A stretch of 64,000 nucleotides of DNA from Paraburkholderia unamae (GCF_003268775.1 NZ_QLSU01000001.1:548272-612271); one strand, 5' to 3'; counted from the stretch's first letter, positions 39,845 to 50,366 are shown. A program made the numbers and translations. Notes: generated by a model from the letters alone, not told the origin.

Positions 39845-40654
39845 TCAGCTCGCCGCGACTTCGTCAAGCGCCGTGCGAATGCCCGTGATGAACTGCGTAA
39901 GCGTGTCCGCCGCCGTTTCCGGGGGCGCCTGTTCGAGCAACTGCACGATGCGGCTGCCGATCACCACAGCGTCGGAAACCTGGGCGACGGCGGCGGCCGT
40001 TTGCGCGTCGCGAATGCCGAAGCCGACGCCCACGGGCAGCGAGACATGCTTCTTGATCGCCGGGATTTTACTCGCGATGCTCGTGACGTCCAGATTCGCC
40101 GCACCGGTCACGCCCTTGAGCGATACATAGTAGACGTAGCCGCTCGCGGCGCGCGCCACTTCGGCAATGCGCGCGTCCGTGGAGGTGGGCGCGAGCAGGA
40201 AGATCGGATCGATGTCGGCGGCCTTCATCTTCGCGGCGAATTCGACCGACTCCTCGGGCGGATAGTCCACCACCAGCACGCCGTCCACGCCCGCCGCCTT
40301 CGCGGCTTGCGCGAACGCGTCGGCGCCCATGCGCTCGATGGGGTTTGCGTAGCCCATCAGCACGACGGGCGTCTTGCCGTCGGTTTCGCGAAAACGCAGC
40401 ACGTCGGCGAGCACGCTCTTGAGCGTCACGCCCTTCTCGAGCGCGCGCTCGGACGACTGCTGGATCACGGGGCCGTCGGCCATCGGGTCCGAAAACGGCA
40501 CGCCGAGCTCGATGACATCGGCGCCGCCGGCGGCGAGCGCGTGCATGAATTCGACGGTGCGCGCGGGATCGGGGTCGCCTGCCGTCATGAACGGGATCAG
40601 GCCTTTCTTGCCTTGGGCGGCGAGCGCCTCGAAGGTGGTCTTGATACGGGACAT
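39845..40654 (-). CDS. trpA: Tryptophan synthase subunit alpha
   Basis: 269 residues, TIM barrel. [19 protein letters not shown] holds the catalytic Glu and [11 protein letters not shown] the catalytic Asp; [12 protein letters not shown] and [11 protein letters not shown] are phosphate-binding blocks. It cleaves indole-3-glycerol phosphate to indole, which is channelled to TrpB. It lies 54 bp after a DNA methyltransferase gene that separates it from trpB; in most bacteria trpB and trpA are adjacent and coupled. Confidence 0.97.
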   Translation of the reverse strand: MSRIKTTFEALAAQGKKGLIPFMTAGDPDPARTVEFMHALAAGGADVIELGVPFSDPMADGPVIQQSSERALEKGVTLKSVLADVLRFRETDGKTPVVLMGYANPIERMGADAFAQAAKAAGVDGVLVVDYPPEESVEFAAKMKAADIDPIFLLAPTSTDARIAEVARAASGYVYYVSLKGVTGAANLDVTSIASKIPAIKKHVSLPVGVGFGIRDAQTAAAVAQVSDAVVIGSRIVQLLEQAPPETAADTLTQFITGIRTALDEVAAS

Positions 40655-40708
40655 TTCAGGGTCCTCAGCTTTTCAGTCGTGACTGCGCGTGGGTCCGGCG
40701 GCGGCGCA

Positions 40709-41647
40709 TCAGGCGCCGGCCGCGACGGACGATGCGGCGCTCGCGTCCACGGCGGCGGCGGGAGTCGCCATGGCCGCCGCGCTCACGCGTTCGCGCGCGA
40801 TCGCGCAGTAACTTTCGTTAATTTCATAGCCGACGAATTCGCGCTTCTGACGCGCGCAGGCGACTGCCGTGGTGCCGCTGCCCATGAACGGGTCCAGCAC
40901 GCGGCCGCCCGGCGGGCAGCTCGCGAGCACCATGCGCTCGACGATTTCCAGGGGCTTCTGGGTGGGATGATCCACGCGCTCGGCGTGCTGACGGTGCAGC
41001 CGCGAGACGGACCAGACGTCCTTGGGGTTGTAGCCGAGCTCCAGCCACTTGCTGCCTTCGAACAACTTGCGCGAACGCGCCTTCTTCGTGACGGCATCGT
41101 ACGGGATGCGAACGGGATCGAGATCGAAGTAATAATCCTTCGACACCGCGAAGAAACCGATGTTGTCGTGCACCGAGGTGAAACGGCGCGTCGTGCCGCC
41201 CATGCTGGGCACACGACGATCCCAGACGATCTCGTTGATCATCGTGAGTTTCGACTTGAGATAGACGAAGATCTCGGGCGCGTACTGCCACGTGCAGAAC
41301 ACGTAGAGCGAGCCCGTGGGCTTGAGCTTCGGTATCGCCAGGTCGAGCCATTGATACGTCCAGGCGAGGAAGTCCTCGCCCGAACGCATGTCGGAGTCGT
41401 TGCCGTAGTCCTTGCCGAGCCCATAAGGCGGGTCGGCGACGATCAGGTCGATCGAGGCGTCGGGCAAATTGGCGGCATCAGTCAGAAAATCGCGGTTCAG
41501 GAGCCGGATGGTCTCCGGCACCGTGGGCAGCACGGCTGCGTGGGCGACCGCCTCGGCGGCTTCCAGCGCAGCCGCTTCTGCGTTCACCCCGGCATCCGCC
41601 TCGCCCACGGGCGCCGGCATCTGCGGCTCGTCGAACTCGTCACGCAT
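40709..41647 (-). CDS. Orphan beta-class DNA methyltransferase (N6-adenine/N4-cytosine)
   Basis: 312 residues. The catalytic motif DPPY is at 72-75 (IVADPPYGLGKDYGND), and the SAM-binding motif comes near the C-terminus (RVLDPFMGSGTTAVA, then FVGYEIN). This order, catalytic motif before SAM motif, marks the beta class, with the target-recognition region between them. HPTQKPLEI is a common neighbour block. No restriction endonuclease gene is near, so it is likely a solitary, regulatory methyltransferase. The N-terminal 45 residues and the C-terminal 25 are Ala-rich and variable. It sits in the trp operon, 21 bp after trpB and 54 bp before trpA. The recognised site cannot be read from the sequence. 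Confidence 0.92.
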   Translation of the reverse strand: MRDEFDEPQMPAPVGEADAGVNAEAAALEAAEAVAHAAVLPTVPETIRLLNRDFLTDAANLPDASIDLIVADPPYGLGKDYGNDSDMRSGEDFLAWTYQWLDLAIPKLKPTGSLYVFCTWQYAPEIFVYLKSKLTMINEIVWDRRVPSMGGTTRRFTSVHDNIGFFAVSKDYYFDLDPVRIPYDAVTKKARSRKLFEGSKWLELGYNPKDVWSVSRLHRQHAERVDHPTQKPLEIVERMVLASCPPGGRVLDPFMGSGTTAVACARQKREFVGYEINESYCAIARERVSAAAMATPAAAVDASAASSVAAGA

Positions 41648-41668
41648 CGCTTACGTTGCTCCGGGCGC

Positions 41669-42862
41669 TCAGAACTGGATGCCCGATCGCTCGGCGACCG
41701 TATGCATGTCCTTGTCGCCGCGGCCCGACAGGTTCACCAGCAGGATCTTCTCCTTCGGCAACGTCGGCGCGAGCTTCGCGGCATACGCGAGCGCGTGGCT
41801 CGATTCGAGCGCGGGAATGATGCCTTCGATGCGGCAGCAGTCGTGGAAGCCCTTGAGCGCTTCCTCGTCGTCGATCGTCACGTACTGCGCGCGGCCGCTG
41901 TCCTTGAGCCACGCGTGCTCGGGACCGACGCCCGGATAGTCGAGACCGGCCGAAACCGAATGCGTCTCGATGATCTGGCCGTTTTCGTCTTGCAGCAGGT
42001 ACGTCCGGTTGCCGTGCAGCACGCCAACCGTGCCGGCCGCGAGCGAGGCGGCGTGACGGCCCGTGTCCATGCCGTCGCCGGCCGGTTCGACGCCGATCAA
42101 CTGCACCGAAGTGTCGTCGATATACGGATAAAAGATGCCCATCGCGTTCGAACCGCCGCCCACGCACGCGATCACGGAGTCAGGTTGACGGCCCGTCATC
42201 TCGGGCATCTGCACGCGGCATTCGTCGCCGATCACGCGCTGGAAGTCGCGCACCATCATCGGGTACGGGTGCGGGCCCGCCACGGTGCCGATGATGTAGA
42301 AGGTGTTTTCGACGTTGGTGACCCAGTCGCGCATGGCTTCGTTGAGCGCGTCCTTGAGCGTGCGCGAGCCCGACTCGACCGGCACCACGGTCGCGCCCAG
42401 CAGCTTCATGCGGTAAACGTTGGCGGCCTGGCGGCGCACGTCTTCTGCACCCATGTAGACCACGCACTCCATGCCGAAGCGCGCCGCGATGGTCGCGGTG
42501 GCCACGCCGTGCTGGCCTGCGCCGGTTTCGGCGATTACGCGCGGCTTGCCCATGCGCTTGGCGAGCAAGGCCTGGCCGATCACGTTGTTCACCTTGTGCG
42601 CGCCGGTGTGATTCAGGTCTTCGCGCTTGAGGTAGATCTGCGCGCCGCCCAGCAGCTCGCTCCAGCGCTGTGCGTGATAAATCGGCGACGGACGGCCGAC
42701 AAAATGCTTCAACTCGCGCTCATATTCGGCGCGGAAGTCGGGATCGTCCTTGTATTTCGCGTAGGCGTCGCGCAGCTCGTCGATCGCCTGCATGAGGGTT
42801 TCAGCAGCGAATACGCCGCCATAGGGGCCGAAATGGCCACGTTCATCTGGCAAATTGTACAT
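41669..42862 (-). CDS. trpB: Tryptophan synthase subunit beta
   Basis: 397 residues. The PLP Lys is Lys90 in [11 protein letters not shown], and the Gly-rich phosphate loop is GGGSNAMG. The N-terminus ([22 protein letters not shown]) is typical of TrpB1. It condenses indole with serine to tryptophan. It lies 77 bp after trpF; downstream is the DNA methyltransferase, then trpA. Confidence 0.98.
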   Translation of the reverse strand: MYNLPDERGHFGPYGGVFAAETLMQAIDELRDAYAKYKDDPDFRAEYERELKHFVGRPSPIYHAQRWSELLGGAQIYLKREDLNHTGAHKVNNVIGQALLAKRMGKPRVIAETGAGQHGVATATIAARFGMECVVYMGAEDVRRQAANVYRMKLLGATVVPVESGSRTLKDALNEAMRDWVTNVENTFYIIGTVAGPHPYPMMVRDFQRVIGDECRVQMPEMTGRQPDSVIACVGGGSNAMGIFYPYIDDTSVQLIGVEPAGDGMDTGRHAASLAAGTVGVLHGNRTYLLQDENGQIIETHSVSAGLDYPGVGPEHAWLKDSGRAQYVTIDDEEALKGFHDCCRIEGIIPALESSHALAYAAKLAPTLPKEKILLVNLSGRGDKDMHTVAERSGIQF

Positions 42863-42939
42863 AAGTCACTCGCTCGACCGGACTTGGGAAGGTCCACATT
42901 GCGTGGGCCGTGCCGGCCAAAGGGGCATGCGCCCCGGAA

Positions 42940-43626
42940 TTATCCCGCGTCCGCTTCGCGCACCGCGCGCACGAACGCCGCCATGCGGGCGTGATCCTTC
43001 ACGCCCTTTGCGCCCGGCACTTCGATGCCACTGGAGACATCGACAGCGAACGGACGCACCTGGCGAATCGCATCACCGACGTTTTGCGCGTTCAAGCCAC
43101 CACTCAAAACGGCCCGACGCGCGAGCCCTGCGGGAATAAGTGACCAATCGAAGACCTTTCCGCCGCCGCCGTAGCCTTCGACATGGGTGTCGAACAGCAG
43201 GCCGCTGGCTGATGAATAACGATTAGCCGATTCTATCAAATCGGCTTGCCGAGTATCGGCCGCCACTCGCAGCGCGCGCAACCAGGGCAAACCGGCAACG
43301 GAGGCAAGCGATTCGCACTGCTCGGGCGTTTCGTCGCCGTGGAACTGGAGCATGGTGAGCGAGACATTGCTCGCCACCTCGCTCATCCACTGCGGCGTGG
43401 CGTTCACGAAGAGACCCACCACCGAGACGAACGGCGGAATATCGTGCGTGAGTTCCACAGCCTGCGCCACGCTCACCGAACGCGAACTGGGCGGATAGAA
43501 CACGAGTCCGACAGCGTCGGCGCCGAGGTCGATGGCGTGCGCGAGCGCGTCGGGCGTCGAAAGTCCGCACAGCTTGATGCGCGTGCGGTGCGCGGCGGCG
43601 TTGGCGGGTTGCTCGGCTGGCGTCAT
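42940..43626 (-). CDS. trpF: Phosphoribosylanthranilate isomerase
   Basis: 228 residues, TIM barrel. The N-terminal active-site block IKLCGLSTPDA holds the catalytic Cys, and LQFHGDETPEQC, SGGLNAQNV and AVDVSSGIEV are family signatures. It catalyses the Amadori rearrangement of phosphoribosylanthranilate in tryptophan synthesis. The first 14 residues are not conserved, and a later start is possible. It lies 64 bp after truA. trpE, trpG, trpD and trpC are not in the window. Confidence 0.96.
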   Translation of the reverse strand: MTPAEQPANAAAHRTRIKLCGLSTPDALAHAIDLGADAVGLVFYPPSSRSVSVAQAVELTHDIPPFVSVVGLFVNATPQWMSEVASNVSLTMLQFHGDETPEQCESLASVAGLPWLRALRVAADTRQADLIESANRYSSASGLLFDTHVEGYGGGGKVFDWSLIPAGLARRAVLSGGLNAQNVGDAIRQVRPFAVDVSSGIEVPGAKGVKDHARMAAFVRAVREADAG

Positions 43627-43690
43627 GGTTCGAAGTGCGGTGTGTGTCGCGGTGATTCGGTGATTCGGTTCGGTGTGCCCGCGCCGGGCG

Positions 43691-44506
43691 TCAAGCCTGG
43701 TCTTGCGGCGCGTCGCTCCAGATCGCGCTCCACGGCACGCTTGCCGTATGCGCGGCGGGCACCGCGAACTCGTCAGGATAACCTACCTGGGCGAGGTAGA
43801 GGCCGTCGGGCATGAAGGTCGGCGCGGCTGCGGTGCGGTTGCGCCCGGCCAGCACCTCGGCCATCCAGGCTTCGGGATAACGCCCGCGGCCCACGGCCAC
43901 GAGGCAGCCCATCAGGTTGCGCACCATGTGATGCAGGAACGCGTTGGCGCGAAATCGAAAGTGAATGAAATCGCCCTGCGGCCGGATATCGATCTGGTAC
44001 AGGTGCTTCACCGGCGTCTTCGCCTGGCACTCCGACGAGCGGAACGCCGAAAAATCATGCTCGCCGATCAGATGCGCGGCGGCTTTGCGCATCGCCTCGA
44101 CATCGAGCGGCGTGTGGATCCAGCCTGCGCGACCCGCCAGCATGGGCGAGCGCACCGGGTTCACATAGAGCACGTAATAGTAGGTGCGCTCGAACGCCGC
44201 GAAGCGTGCATGGAACGCCTCGGGCATGACCTTGGCCCACTGCACTGCCACGGTGGATGGCAGGAACGCGTTGGTGCCGCGCACCCACGAAAACTCCGTG
44301 CGGTCGAGGTCGGTGTCGAAGTGCACGACCTGGCCGAGGCCGTGCACGCCCGTGTCGGTACGGCCCGCGACGATCGTGGACAGCGGCACGGTGGCGAACT
44401 CGCGCAGCGCGCGCTCGAGCGCGTCCTGCACCGTCTTGCCGTGCGGCTGCGATTGCCAGCCGCAGAACGCGGCGCCGTCGTACTGGATTCCTAGCGCGAT
44501 ACGCAT
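43691..44506 (-). CDS. truA: tRNA pseudouridine(38-40) synthase TruA
   Basis: 271 residues. The catalytic Asp is Asp51 in [17 protein letters not shown], the TruA signature; [10 protein letters not shown] at the N-terminus and [17 protein letters not shown] near the C-terminus also match. It makes pseudouridine at positions 38-40 of tRNA anticodon arms. The fimV-truA-trpF order is widely conserved. It starts 17 bp after the fimV stop. Confidence 0.97.
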   Translation of the reverse strand: MRIALGIQYDGAAFCGWQSQPHGKTVQDALERALREFATVPLSTIVAGRTDTGVHGLGQVVHFDTDLDRTEFSWVRGTNAFLPSTVAVQWAKVMPEAFHARFAAFERTYYYVLYVNPVRSPMLAGRAGWIHTPLDVEAMRKAAAHLIGEHDFSAFRSSECQAKTPVKHLYQIDIRPQGDFIHFRFRANAFLHHMVRNLMGCLVAVGRGRYPEAWMAEVLAGRNRTAAAPTFMPDGLYLAQVGYPDEFAVPAAHTASVPWSAIWSDAPQDQA

Positions 44507-44523
44507 ACGGCTCGTGTTCGGCG

Positions 44524-47016
44524 TCAGGAAAGCGGTGCGAGCGTCGACAGCAGCGCCTGCGCGTCGCCGCGCGTGGCGTGGTCGTTCGACTCGATCACTT
44601 CGTTGATGAGCGAGCGTGCGCCGGCCACGTCGCCAAGCGCGATGTACTCGTGCGCGAGATCGAGCTTGTTGCGCGCAATGCGCGCGAGTTGCTCGGGCGT
44701 GAAAACCGGCAGCGGCTCGGCCGAATCGGGCGGCAGATTCAGGTCGAAGTCGAGCGTGAGCGCGCCGAAGCGCGGTGCAGCGAGACCCGCGAGCGCGCCC
44801 ACGCCCGCCGTGCCCGCCTCGATGGCCTCGCCCGCCAGCGGCTCAGGCGGCTCGTAGAACGGCGAGGAGAATCGCGCCGACGCTTCGGGCGTGGCCACGG
44901 GCTCGGTCGAGAGCGGGGCCGTAGGCACGACCGGCTCCCCAGGCTCGACGACGCGCGGCGGCAGCGCCATGTCAATGTCGCCCAGCGCATGAACGGCATC
45001 TTTCGGAAATTCGGTCGGTACTTCGGCGTAATTCATGTCTTCTACGGGGACTGCCGGTGTTTCAGGTTCGTTCGGCAACGCCGACGGGCGCTGCAATGCT
45101 TCGGTTTCTTGCTGCGCATGGAGGGTGGGCGCCTCGTGCACCTCGTGCGCCTCGTGTTCCTCTCGCGCCGCATCGCCGCCGAAATCCAGCGCCAGATCGG
45201 GCGTGGCGGGTGCCGCGACGTGGGCAGGCTCTTCCAGCGTGCGCGCAAGCACCTCGGCGTCTTCGGCCGAGCGCGGCGTAGTGAGGCTCTCGGGAGGCAG
45301 CGCCGCTGCGCCCAGTTCCGCAGCGGCGGCGAGGCTTGCCGCATCGGTTGCGTCGGCAAGCGTCTGCGGCTCGCCCGGTTCTACGCCGCGCGGGAGTTCG
45401 TCGTGCGATGCGTGATGTTCCTGCGCGAACGGCGGCTCTTGCAGCTCTTGCGGCTCTTGCGCTTCCTGCGGGGCCGCCGGTTGCAGCGGCTCGGAAAGCG
45501 TGGGCGGCAACGCGTCAGCAGCGGCGCGACTCGCCGATTCGGTGGCGTGATCGGGTGTCTCGTCGCGCTCCAGCGGCTCGGAGGTGACGACCGGCGTGGG
45601 GACCGGCGTGATCGTCACTGCGTCTTTTTCGGGCGCGGCTTCGCTCACGCCCGGTTGCGCTTCGGCGCGGGCAATCGGTTCGCGCAATGCCGGCGAGACC
45701 TCCGGCAACGCAGCGGCGGCAGCAACCGCCGCGGCAGCCACAGGGGCGGCGGGCGTTACGGACACAGCGGGCGTTACAGGTGCGGCGGGAATAACCGGTG
45801 CAACGGGTGTCGGCTCCGGCGTTGCTTCGGCGGGAGCCTGCTCTGCGGGCTTGCGGCGCTTGCGCGTGAGCAAACGCACGAGCAGCGCGAGCAGCACCAC
45901 GACAACAGCCGCCACCACGCCGATCGAAACCGGCGTGAGTTCAACTTGCCCGCCGGTTGCGCCCGCGTGACCCGCGCCTGATTGCACAGGTGCGCCGCCT
46001 TGCGCGGCGGGCGCGCCTGCGGAGGCACCATTTGCGCCGGCCGCCGATTGGGCCTGCTGTGCCGGTTGCGCCGATTTGCCGATGCCGTGCTGCTGCAACG
46101 CCATCAGCACGCGGTTCTTGAGCGCGAGGAGCTGCTGGAGGCTGGAAACCGACACGGGCGCGGGCGCAGTCGTCGCGCCCTGCGCGGGAGCGGTCGCCGT
46201 CGCGCCACTCGCAGCGGGCGCCGTCTGGATCGCGCCGCTCCACACGTGGGAGTCGCTGGCCGAAGCGGCCGCCGTCGGGGCGCTCGCGCCAGCCGTTGCC
46301 GCCGATGCGCCGGAAGCCGATTGCACGGCCGCTTCGGGGCCGCTTGCCGCGACCGTCGATGCACCCGCGACAGCAGCCTGTGCCGCGCTCGCGCCAGCCG
46401 CTGCGACAGATGCCACAGCGGCCGCCGTCGAAGCCGCCGATACGGCCTGGGCAGCCGCGCTCGAAGCGGCGGCGGGCGCGCTGACGGGAGCCGCAGCGGA
46501 AACCGGCGTCGATGCCGATGCGGCGACTGCGGGCGCGGCAGGCGCAGTGGCCGTGGAAGCGGCGGCAACCGCCCCCGAAGCCGCAGTCATGCCGGCCGCC
46601 GCGCTCGAAACGTCCGGCGTAGCGGGCACGCCCAGCGCCGCGCCCACGCGCATGCGGCTGGGGTCGTGCTTCATGAACGCATCGGGATTCGCGTCGAACA
46701 GCGCCTGGCTCATTCGTGCGAGCGTCGCCTTGTCGTGCGATTGCGTCACGTCAACAGCGACGTCATGCAGCGACTGGCCGGGACGCACGGTGTAGTGCCC
46801 GATGATGCTCACCGGCGCGCTCGCCGCCGCAGCGGCCTGCGCACCGCTCGCGCCAGCGGCAGCAGCGGCACCGCTCGTACCACCAGCGCCACCTTGTGCC
46901 GCGGCAAGGCTACAGAACACCAAACTCGTGGCCGCCACAACGGCGCGCATTACTCGCCGCCCTTCGGCGCGCCTCGCGCGAGGCGCGGCGGAAACAGAAT
47001 CAAATCGAACGATCAT
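44524..47016 (-). CDS. fimV: FimV/HubP-family polar landmark protein
   Basis: About 830 residues from ATG 47016, where AGGG lies six bases upstream; 46950 is an alternative start, and an in-frame Met at 47055 is less likely. A signal-like segment ([16 protein letters not shown]) precedes a LysM-type peptidoglycan-binding motif ([14 protein letters not shown]). Then comes an Ala/Ser-rich periplasmic region, one membrane helix ([21 protein letters not shown]), a long acidic Glu/Pro-rich cytoplasmic region, and the C-terminal FimV domain ([20 protein letters not shown]). FimV/HubP proteins organise cell poles, type IV pili and chemotaxis arrays. Position between asd and truA matches pseudomonads. 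Confidence 0.88.
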   Translation of the reverse strand: MIVRFDSVSAAPRARRAEGRRVMRAVVAATSLVFCSLAAAQGGAGGTSGAAAAAGASGAQAAAAASAPVSIIGHYTVRPGQSLHDVAVDVTQSHDKATLARMSQALFDANPDAFMKHDPSRMRVGAALGVPATPDVSSAAAGMTAASGAVAAASTATAPAAPAVAASASTPVSAAAPVSAPAAASSAAAQAVSAASTAAAVASVAAAGASAAQAAVAGASTVAASGPEAAVQSASGASAATAGASAPTAAASASDSHVWSGAIQTAPAASGATATAPAQGATTAPAPVSVSSLQQLLALKNRVLMALQQHGIGKSAQPAQQAQSAAGANGASAGAPAAQGGAPVQSGAGHAGATGGQVELTPVSIGVVAAVVVVLLALLVRLLTRKRRKPAEQAPAEATPEPTPVAPVIPAAPVTPAVSVTPAAPVAAAAVAAAAALPEVSPALREPIARAEAQPGVSEAAPEKDAVTITPVPTPVVTSEPLERDETPDHATESASRAAADALPPTLSEPLQPAAPQEAQEPQELQEPPFAQEHHASHDELPRGVEPGEPQTLADATDAASLAAAAELGAAALPPESLTTPRSAEDAEVLARTLEEPAHVAAPATPDLALDFGGDAAREEHEAHEVHEAPTLHAQQETEALQRPSALPNEPETPAVPVEDMNYAEVPTEFPKDAVHALGDIDMALPPRVVEPGEPVVPTAPLSTEPVATPEASARFSSPFYEPPEPLAGEAIEAGTAGVGALAGLAAPRFGALTLDFDLNLPPDSAEPLPVFTPEQLARIARNKLDLAHEYIALGDVAGARSLINEVIESNDHATRGDAQALLSTLAPLS

Positions 47017-47077
47017 CAGTTGCCCTGGCATACCGCTCTTGCGGCTGTCGATCAAATGGGAATGTGCTGCGGGGCGG

Positions 47078-47095
47078 TTGCAATCTCGATTGCAA
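47078..47095. promoter_or_regulatory. 18-bp palindrome upstream of fimV
   Basis: TTGCAATC-TC-GATTGCAA is a perfect dyad with 8-bp arms, between the asd terminator and the fimV start, 61 bp upstream of ATG 47016. Candidate operator or second hairpin. Confidence 0.4.
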
Positions 47096-47096
47096 T

Positions 47097-47128
47097 AAAA
47101 AAAGCGCCGCGACTGGCGCGGCGCTTTT
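47097..47128 (-). terminator. Intrinsic terminator after asd
   Basis: AAAAGCGCCGCG (47100-47111) and CGCGGCGCTTTT (47117-47128) form a perfect 12-bp stem with a 5-base loop; on the minus strand seven T follow (47097-47103). It begins 41 bp beyond the asd stop codon. Confidence 0.9.
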
Positions 47129-47168
47129 CACCCTGTCTACGCGTCATCAGGCGCGTAGTTTAATTCAT

Positions 47169-48290
47169 TCACTTGTCGAGCAGAATGCGCAACATGCGGC
47201 GCAGCGGCTCAGCCGCGCCCCACAGCAGCTGATCGCCCACCGTGAAGGCCGACAGATACTCGCCGCCCATCGCCAGCTTGCGCAGACGACCGACCGGCAC
47301 CGACAGCGTGCCCGTGACCACGGCCGGCGACAGATCGCGCATCGACGCTTCGCGCTCGTTCGGCACGACCTTGACCCAGTCGTTGGCCGAAGCGAGGATG
47401 CCGTCGATCTCGTCGAGCGGCACGTCCTTGTTCAGCTTGATCGTGAGCGCCTGCGAGTGGCAGCGCATCGCACCGATACGCACGCACAGACCGTCGACCG
47501 GAATCGAGCCCGGCTGGCCCATGGCCGGCTTGCCGAGAATCTTGTTGGTTTCCGCGCCGCCCTTCCACTCTTCCTTCGACATGCCGTTGCCGAGGTCCTT
47601 GTCGATCCACGGAATCAGCGAGCCTGCGAGCGGCACGCCGAACTGGCTGGTCGGCATGGCGTCGCTGTTCATGGTGGCGAGCACCTTGCGGTCGATGTCG
47701 AGAATCGCCGACGACGGGTTCGCCAGGTCGGTCGCGACAGCCGCGTTGAGCGCGCCCATTTGCGAGAGCAGCTCGCGCATGTTCTGCGCGCCCGCGCCCG
47801 AAGCCGCCTGATACGTCATGGCCGTCATCCAGTCGACGAGGCCTTCGCGAAACAGGCCGCCGAGCGCCATCAGCATCAGGCTGACCGTGCAGTTGCCGCC
47901 GACGAAGTCCTTCTGGCCCTTGACGAGCGCATCTTTGATGACGTCGAGGTTGACCGGGTCGAGAATGATGACGGCGTCGTCCTTCATGCGCAGCGCCGAG
48001 GCCGCGTCGATCCAGTAGCCGTTCCAGCCTGCCGCGCGCAGCTTCGGATACACCTCGTTGGTGTAGTCGCCGCCCTGGCAGGTGATGATGATGTCGCACT
48101 TCTTGAGCTCGTCGACGCTGTTCGCGTCCTTGAGCTTCGTCTCGTTTTTGGCGAACGACGGAGCCGCGCCGCCTGCGTTGCTGGTGCTGAAAAACACCGG
48201 TTCGATCAGGTCGAAATCGCGTTCTTCCTGCATGCGCTGCATCAGCACGCTGCCGACCATGCCGCGCCAACCTACGAGACCTACGTTCAT
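47169..48290 (-). CDS. asd: Aspartate-semialdehyde dehydrogenase
   Basis: 373 residues, the Gram-negative type with NADP-binding [14 protein letters not shown] at the N-terminus. The catalytic Cys is Cys134 in [14 protein letters not shown], and EEWKGGAE and [16 protein letters not shown] are family blocks. It reduces aspartyl phosphate to aspartate semialdehyde, the branch point to lysine, methionine, threonine and isoleucine. AAGGG lies seven bases before ATG 48290. The 322-bp upstream region holds a Thr/Ile-rich 36-codon open frame and a 9-bp-stem hairpin, which may control this gene. An intrinsic terminator follows it. Confidence 0.97.
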   Translation of the reverse strand: MNVGLVGWRGMVGSVLMQRMQEERDFDLIEPVFFSTSNAGGAAPSFAKNETKLKDANSVDELKKCDIIITCQGGDYTNEVYPKLRAAGWNGYWIDAASALRMKDDAVIILDPVNLDVIKDALVKGQKDFVGGNCTVSLMLMALGGLFREGLVDWMTAMTYQAASGAGAQNMRELLSQMGALNAAVATDLANPSSAILDIDRKVLATMNSDAMPTSQFGVPLAGSLIPWIDKDLGNGMSKEEWKGGAETNKILGKPAMGQPGSIPVDGLCVRIGAMRCHSQALTIKLNKDVPLDEIDGILASANDWVKVVPNEREASMRDLSPAVVTGTLSVPVGRLRKLAMGGEYLSAFTVGDQLLWGAAEPLRRMLRILLDK

Positions 48291-48311
48291 GACTAACCCT
48301 TGAGATGGACA

Positions 48312-48351
48312 CTTCCCCGCTTCGCTCGCCCGGCGTGGCCGCGCGGGGAAG
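48312..48351 (-). promoter_or_regulatory. Hairpin between the Thr/Ile-rich frame and asd
   Basis: CTTCCCCGC (48312-48320) pairs perfectly with GCGGGGAAG (48343-48351) over 9 bp, loop 22 bases with an inner GGC/GCC. It lies 21 bp after the stop of the Thr/Ile-rich frame and ends about 10 bases before the asd ribosome-binding site. No T-run follows, so if it regulates, it would act by translation control, Rho or a partner structure. Confidence 0.4.
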
Positions 48352-48372
48352 ATGAGCGGGCACGACGAGCGA

Positions 48373-48483
48373 TCAACGAATGGTGATCGTTTTGATAATC
48401 GTTTTCGTGGTGATGGCGAGCGAAATCACGCGAGCCGTGCCGCGGATGTTCGTAACAGTCGTGATCGGGGAGATCTTCGCCAT
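48373..48483 (-). CDS. Thr/Ile-rich 36-codon open frame upstream of asd (possible leader peptide)
   Basis: A short open frame from ATG 48483 to TGA 48373, on the asd strand, ending 82 bp before the asd start. It encodes 36 residues, nine Thr and nine Ile, with the densest run at the end ([13 protein letters not shown]). The E. coli thrL leader, which attenuates the threonine operon through Thr and Ile codons, has a similar makeup (MKRISTTITTTITITT). asd serves the Thr/Ile pathway. Against it: no clear Shine-Dalgarno before ATG, and no T-tract after the downstream hairpin. It may equally be chance. Codons such as AAA and ATT differ from neighbouring genes. Confidence 0.35.
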   Translation of the reverse strand: MAKISPITTVTNIRGTARVISLAITTKTIIKTITIR

Positions 48484-48571
48484 CGAAGCAATATACACGA
48501 AACAGTCAAATTACGCGGAAAAAACCACACTTTCCGCTATTTGCAACGCCCGTTCTTCAGGCGCGCGAAAC

Positions 48572-48603
48572 AAAAAAGGGCACGCCTGCAACAGCGTGCC
48601 CTT
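48572..48603 (-). terminator. Intrinsic terminator after leuB
   Basis: AAGGGCACGC (48576-48585) and GCGTGCCCTT (48594-48603) form a perfect 10-bp stem with an 8-base loop, followed on the minus strand by six T (48572-48577). It begins 9 bp after the leuB stop, and ends the leuC-leuD-leuB transcript before asd. An additional 7-bp dyad, GCGGAAA-N9-TTTCCGC, lies at 48515-48537 in the AT-rich stretch where the asd promoter is expected. Confidence 0.9.
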
Positions 48604-48612
48604 CGTGCGACT

Positions 48613-49680
48613 TTACAGCGCGGCGATCACGGCGTCGCCCATCGCCACGGTGCCGACCTGCTTGCAGTCCGGCGTGACGATATCGGCGGTGCGATAGCCT
48701 TGTTCCAGCACCTTCTTCACCGCGCTCTCGATACGGTCCGCCTGTTCCGGGCGGCCCAGCGAGTAGCGCAGCATCATGGCCGCCGACAGGATCGTGGCGA
48801 GCGGATTGGCAATGCCCTTGCCCGCGATATCCGGCGCCGAGCCGTGCGACGGCTCGTACAAGCCCTTGTTGTTCTTGTCGAGCGAGGCCGAAGGCAGCAT
48901 GCCGATCGAGCCCGTGAGCATCGCGGCTTCGTCCGAAAGAATGTCGCCGAACATGTTGCCGGTCACCACCACGTCAAACGCCTTCGGCGCCTTCACGAGC
49001 TGCATGGCCGCGTTGTCGACGTACATGTGCGAGAGCTCGACGTCCGGATATTCCTTCGAGACATCGATCATGATGTCCTTCCAGAACTGCGACGTTTCGA
49101 GCACGTTGGCCTTGTCCACCGACGTGAGCTTCTTCTGGCGCTTTTGCGCGGCCTGGAACGCCACGTGAGCGATGCGGCGCACTTCGGGCTCCGCATAGCG
49201 CATCGTGTCGAAACCTTCGCGCGCGCCCTTGAAGTTGCCGTCCGGCGCTTCGCGCGTGCCGCGCGGCTGGCCGAAGTAGATGTCGCCGTTCAGTTCGCGC
49301 ACGATCAGGATGTCGAGGCCCGAAACGATTTCCGGCTTCAGCGACGACGCACCCGTCAGTTGCGGATAGCAGATCGCCGGGCGGAAGTTCGCGAACAGTT
49401 CCAGATGCTTGCGCAGGCCGAGAATGGCCTGCTCCGGACGCAGCGCGCGCTCGAGCTTGTCGTACTTCCAGTCGCCCACGGCGCCGAACAGGATCGCGTC
49501 GGCCGACTTCGCCAGCGCCAGCGTGGCTTCGGGCAGCGGGTGGCCGCTCGCCTCGTAGCCCGCGCCGCCAACGGGCGCTTCTTCCAGTTCGAACTTTTCG
49601 CCCAGTGCGTTGAGCACCTTGACGGCTTCCTTGACGATCTCGGGACCGATGCCGTCGCCCGGCAACACTGCAATCTTCAT
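48613..49680 (-). CDS. leuB: 3-isopropylmalate dehydrogenase
   Basis: 355 residues from ATG 49680 ([16 protein letters not shown]), with GAGGA eight bases upstream; an in-frame start at 49740 would overlap leuD and is rejected. Family blocks: [51 protein letters not shown] with the catalytic Lys, and [14 protein letters not shown]. It oxidatively decarboxylates 3-isopropylmalate. It is the last gene of leuC-lipoprotein-leuD-leuB and is followed by an intrinsic terminator. Confidence 0.97.
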   Translation of the reverse strand: MKIAVLPGDGIGPEIVKEAVKVLNALGEKFELEEAPVGGAGYEASGHPLPEATLALAKSADAILFGAVGDWKYDKLERALRPEQAILGLRKHLELFANFRPAICYPQLTGASSLKPEIVSGLDILIVRELNGDIYFGQPRGTREAPDGNFKGAREGFDTMRYAEPEVRRIAHVAFQAAQKRQKKLTSVDKANVLETSQFWKDIMIDVSKEYPDVELSHMYVDNAAMQLVKAPKAFDVVVTGNMFGDILSDEAAMLTGSIGMLPSASLDKNNKGLYEPSHGSAPDIAGKGIANPLATILSAAMMLRYSLGRPEQADRIESAVKKVLEQGYRTADIVTPDCKQVGTVAMGDAVIAAL

Positions 49681-49715
49681 CCTGTGTTTCCTCGCTGTAT
49701 TTCGTTCTGCGTTGA

Positions 49716-50366
49716 TCAGATGACGCGGTTGTTCAGCCACGGCTGGCGCGCGAGGCGCTCGGCTTCGTACTGGCGGATCTTGTCGGCGTGACGCAGCGTG
49801 AGGGCGATGTCGTCGAAGCCGTTCAAGAGGCAGTAGCGGCGGAACGCTGCGACTTCGAACGGATATTCCTTCGAGCCGTCGGTCGTGCGCACGACCTGCT
49901 TGTCCAGATCGATCGTGAGCTGGAAGCCGTTGAACGCGTACGTTTCGTTGAACAGGTGGTCGACGTCGGACTCGGAGAGCACGATCGGCAGCAGGCCGTT
50001 CTTGAAGCAGTTGTTATAGAAAATGTCAGCGAAGCTCGGCGCGATGATCGCGCGGAAACCGTACTGGTCGAGCGCCCACGGCGCGTGCTCGCGCGAGCTG
50101 CCGCAACCGAAGTTCTTGCGCGTGAGCAGCACCGATGCGCCTTGATAGCGCGGCTGGTTCAGCACGAAGTCCGGGTTGAGCGGGCGCTTCGAGTTGTCCT
50201 GACCCGGCTCGCCGTGGTCGAGGTAACGCCATTCGTCGAAGGCGTTCGGGCCGAAGCCGGTGCGCTTGATCGACTTGAGGAACTGCTTCGGAATGATCGC
50301 GTCGGTATCGACATTCTCGCGATCGAGCGGCGCCACAACGCCGGTGTGTACGATGAATTTTTCCAT
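49716..50366 (-). CDS. leuD: 3-isopropylmalate dehydratase small subunit
   Basis: 216 residues. [21 protein letters not shown] is the LeuD swivel-domain signature, with [14 protein letters not shown] and [12 protein letters not shown]. With LeuC it isomerises 2-isopropylmalate to 3-isopropylmalate. It lies 102 bp after a small lipoprotein gene and 35 bp before leuB. Confidence 0.97.
   Translation of the reverse strand: MEKFIVHTGVVAPLDRENVDTDAIIPKQFLKSIKRTGFGPNAFDEWRYLDHGEPGQDNSKRPLNPDFVLNQPRYQGASVLLTRKNFGCGSSREHAPWALDQYGFRAIIAPSFADIFYNNCFKNGLLPIVLSESDVDHLFNETYAFNGFQLTIDLDKQVVRTTDGSKEYPFEVAAFRRYCLLNGFDDIALTLRHADKIRQYEAERLARQPWLNNRVI

Noticed and set aside
39785..42994. 1069-codon open frame on the plus strand across trpA, the methyltransferase gene and trpB
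   Set aside because: Antisense shadow; the minus-strand products are all clear enzymes.
48380..48697. Plus-strand frame with a hydrophobic start ([14 protein letters not shown]) across the leuB-asd interval
   Set aside because: It runs into the antisense strand of leuB and has no ribosome-binding site; the hydrophobic part is the complement of the Thr/Ile-rich frame.
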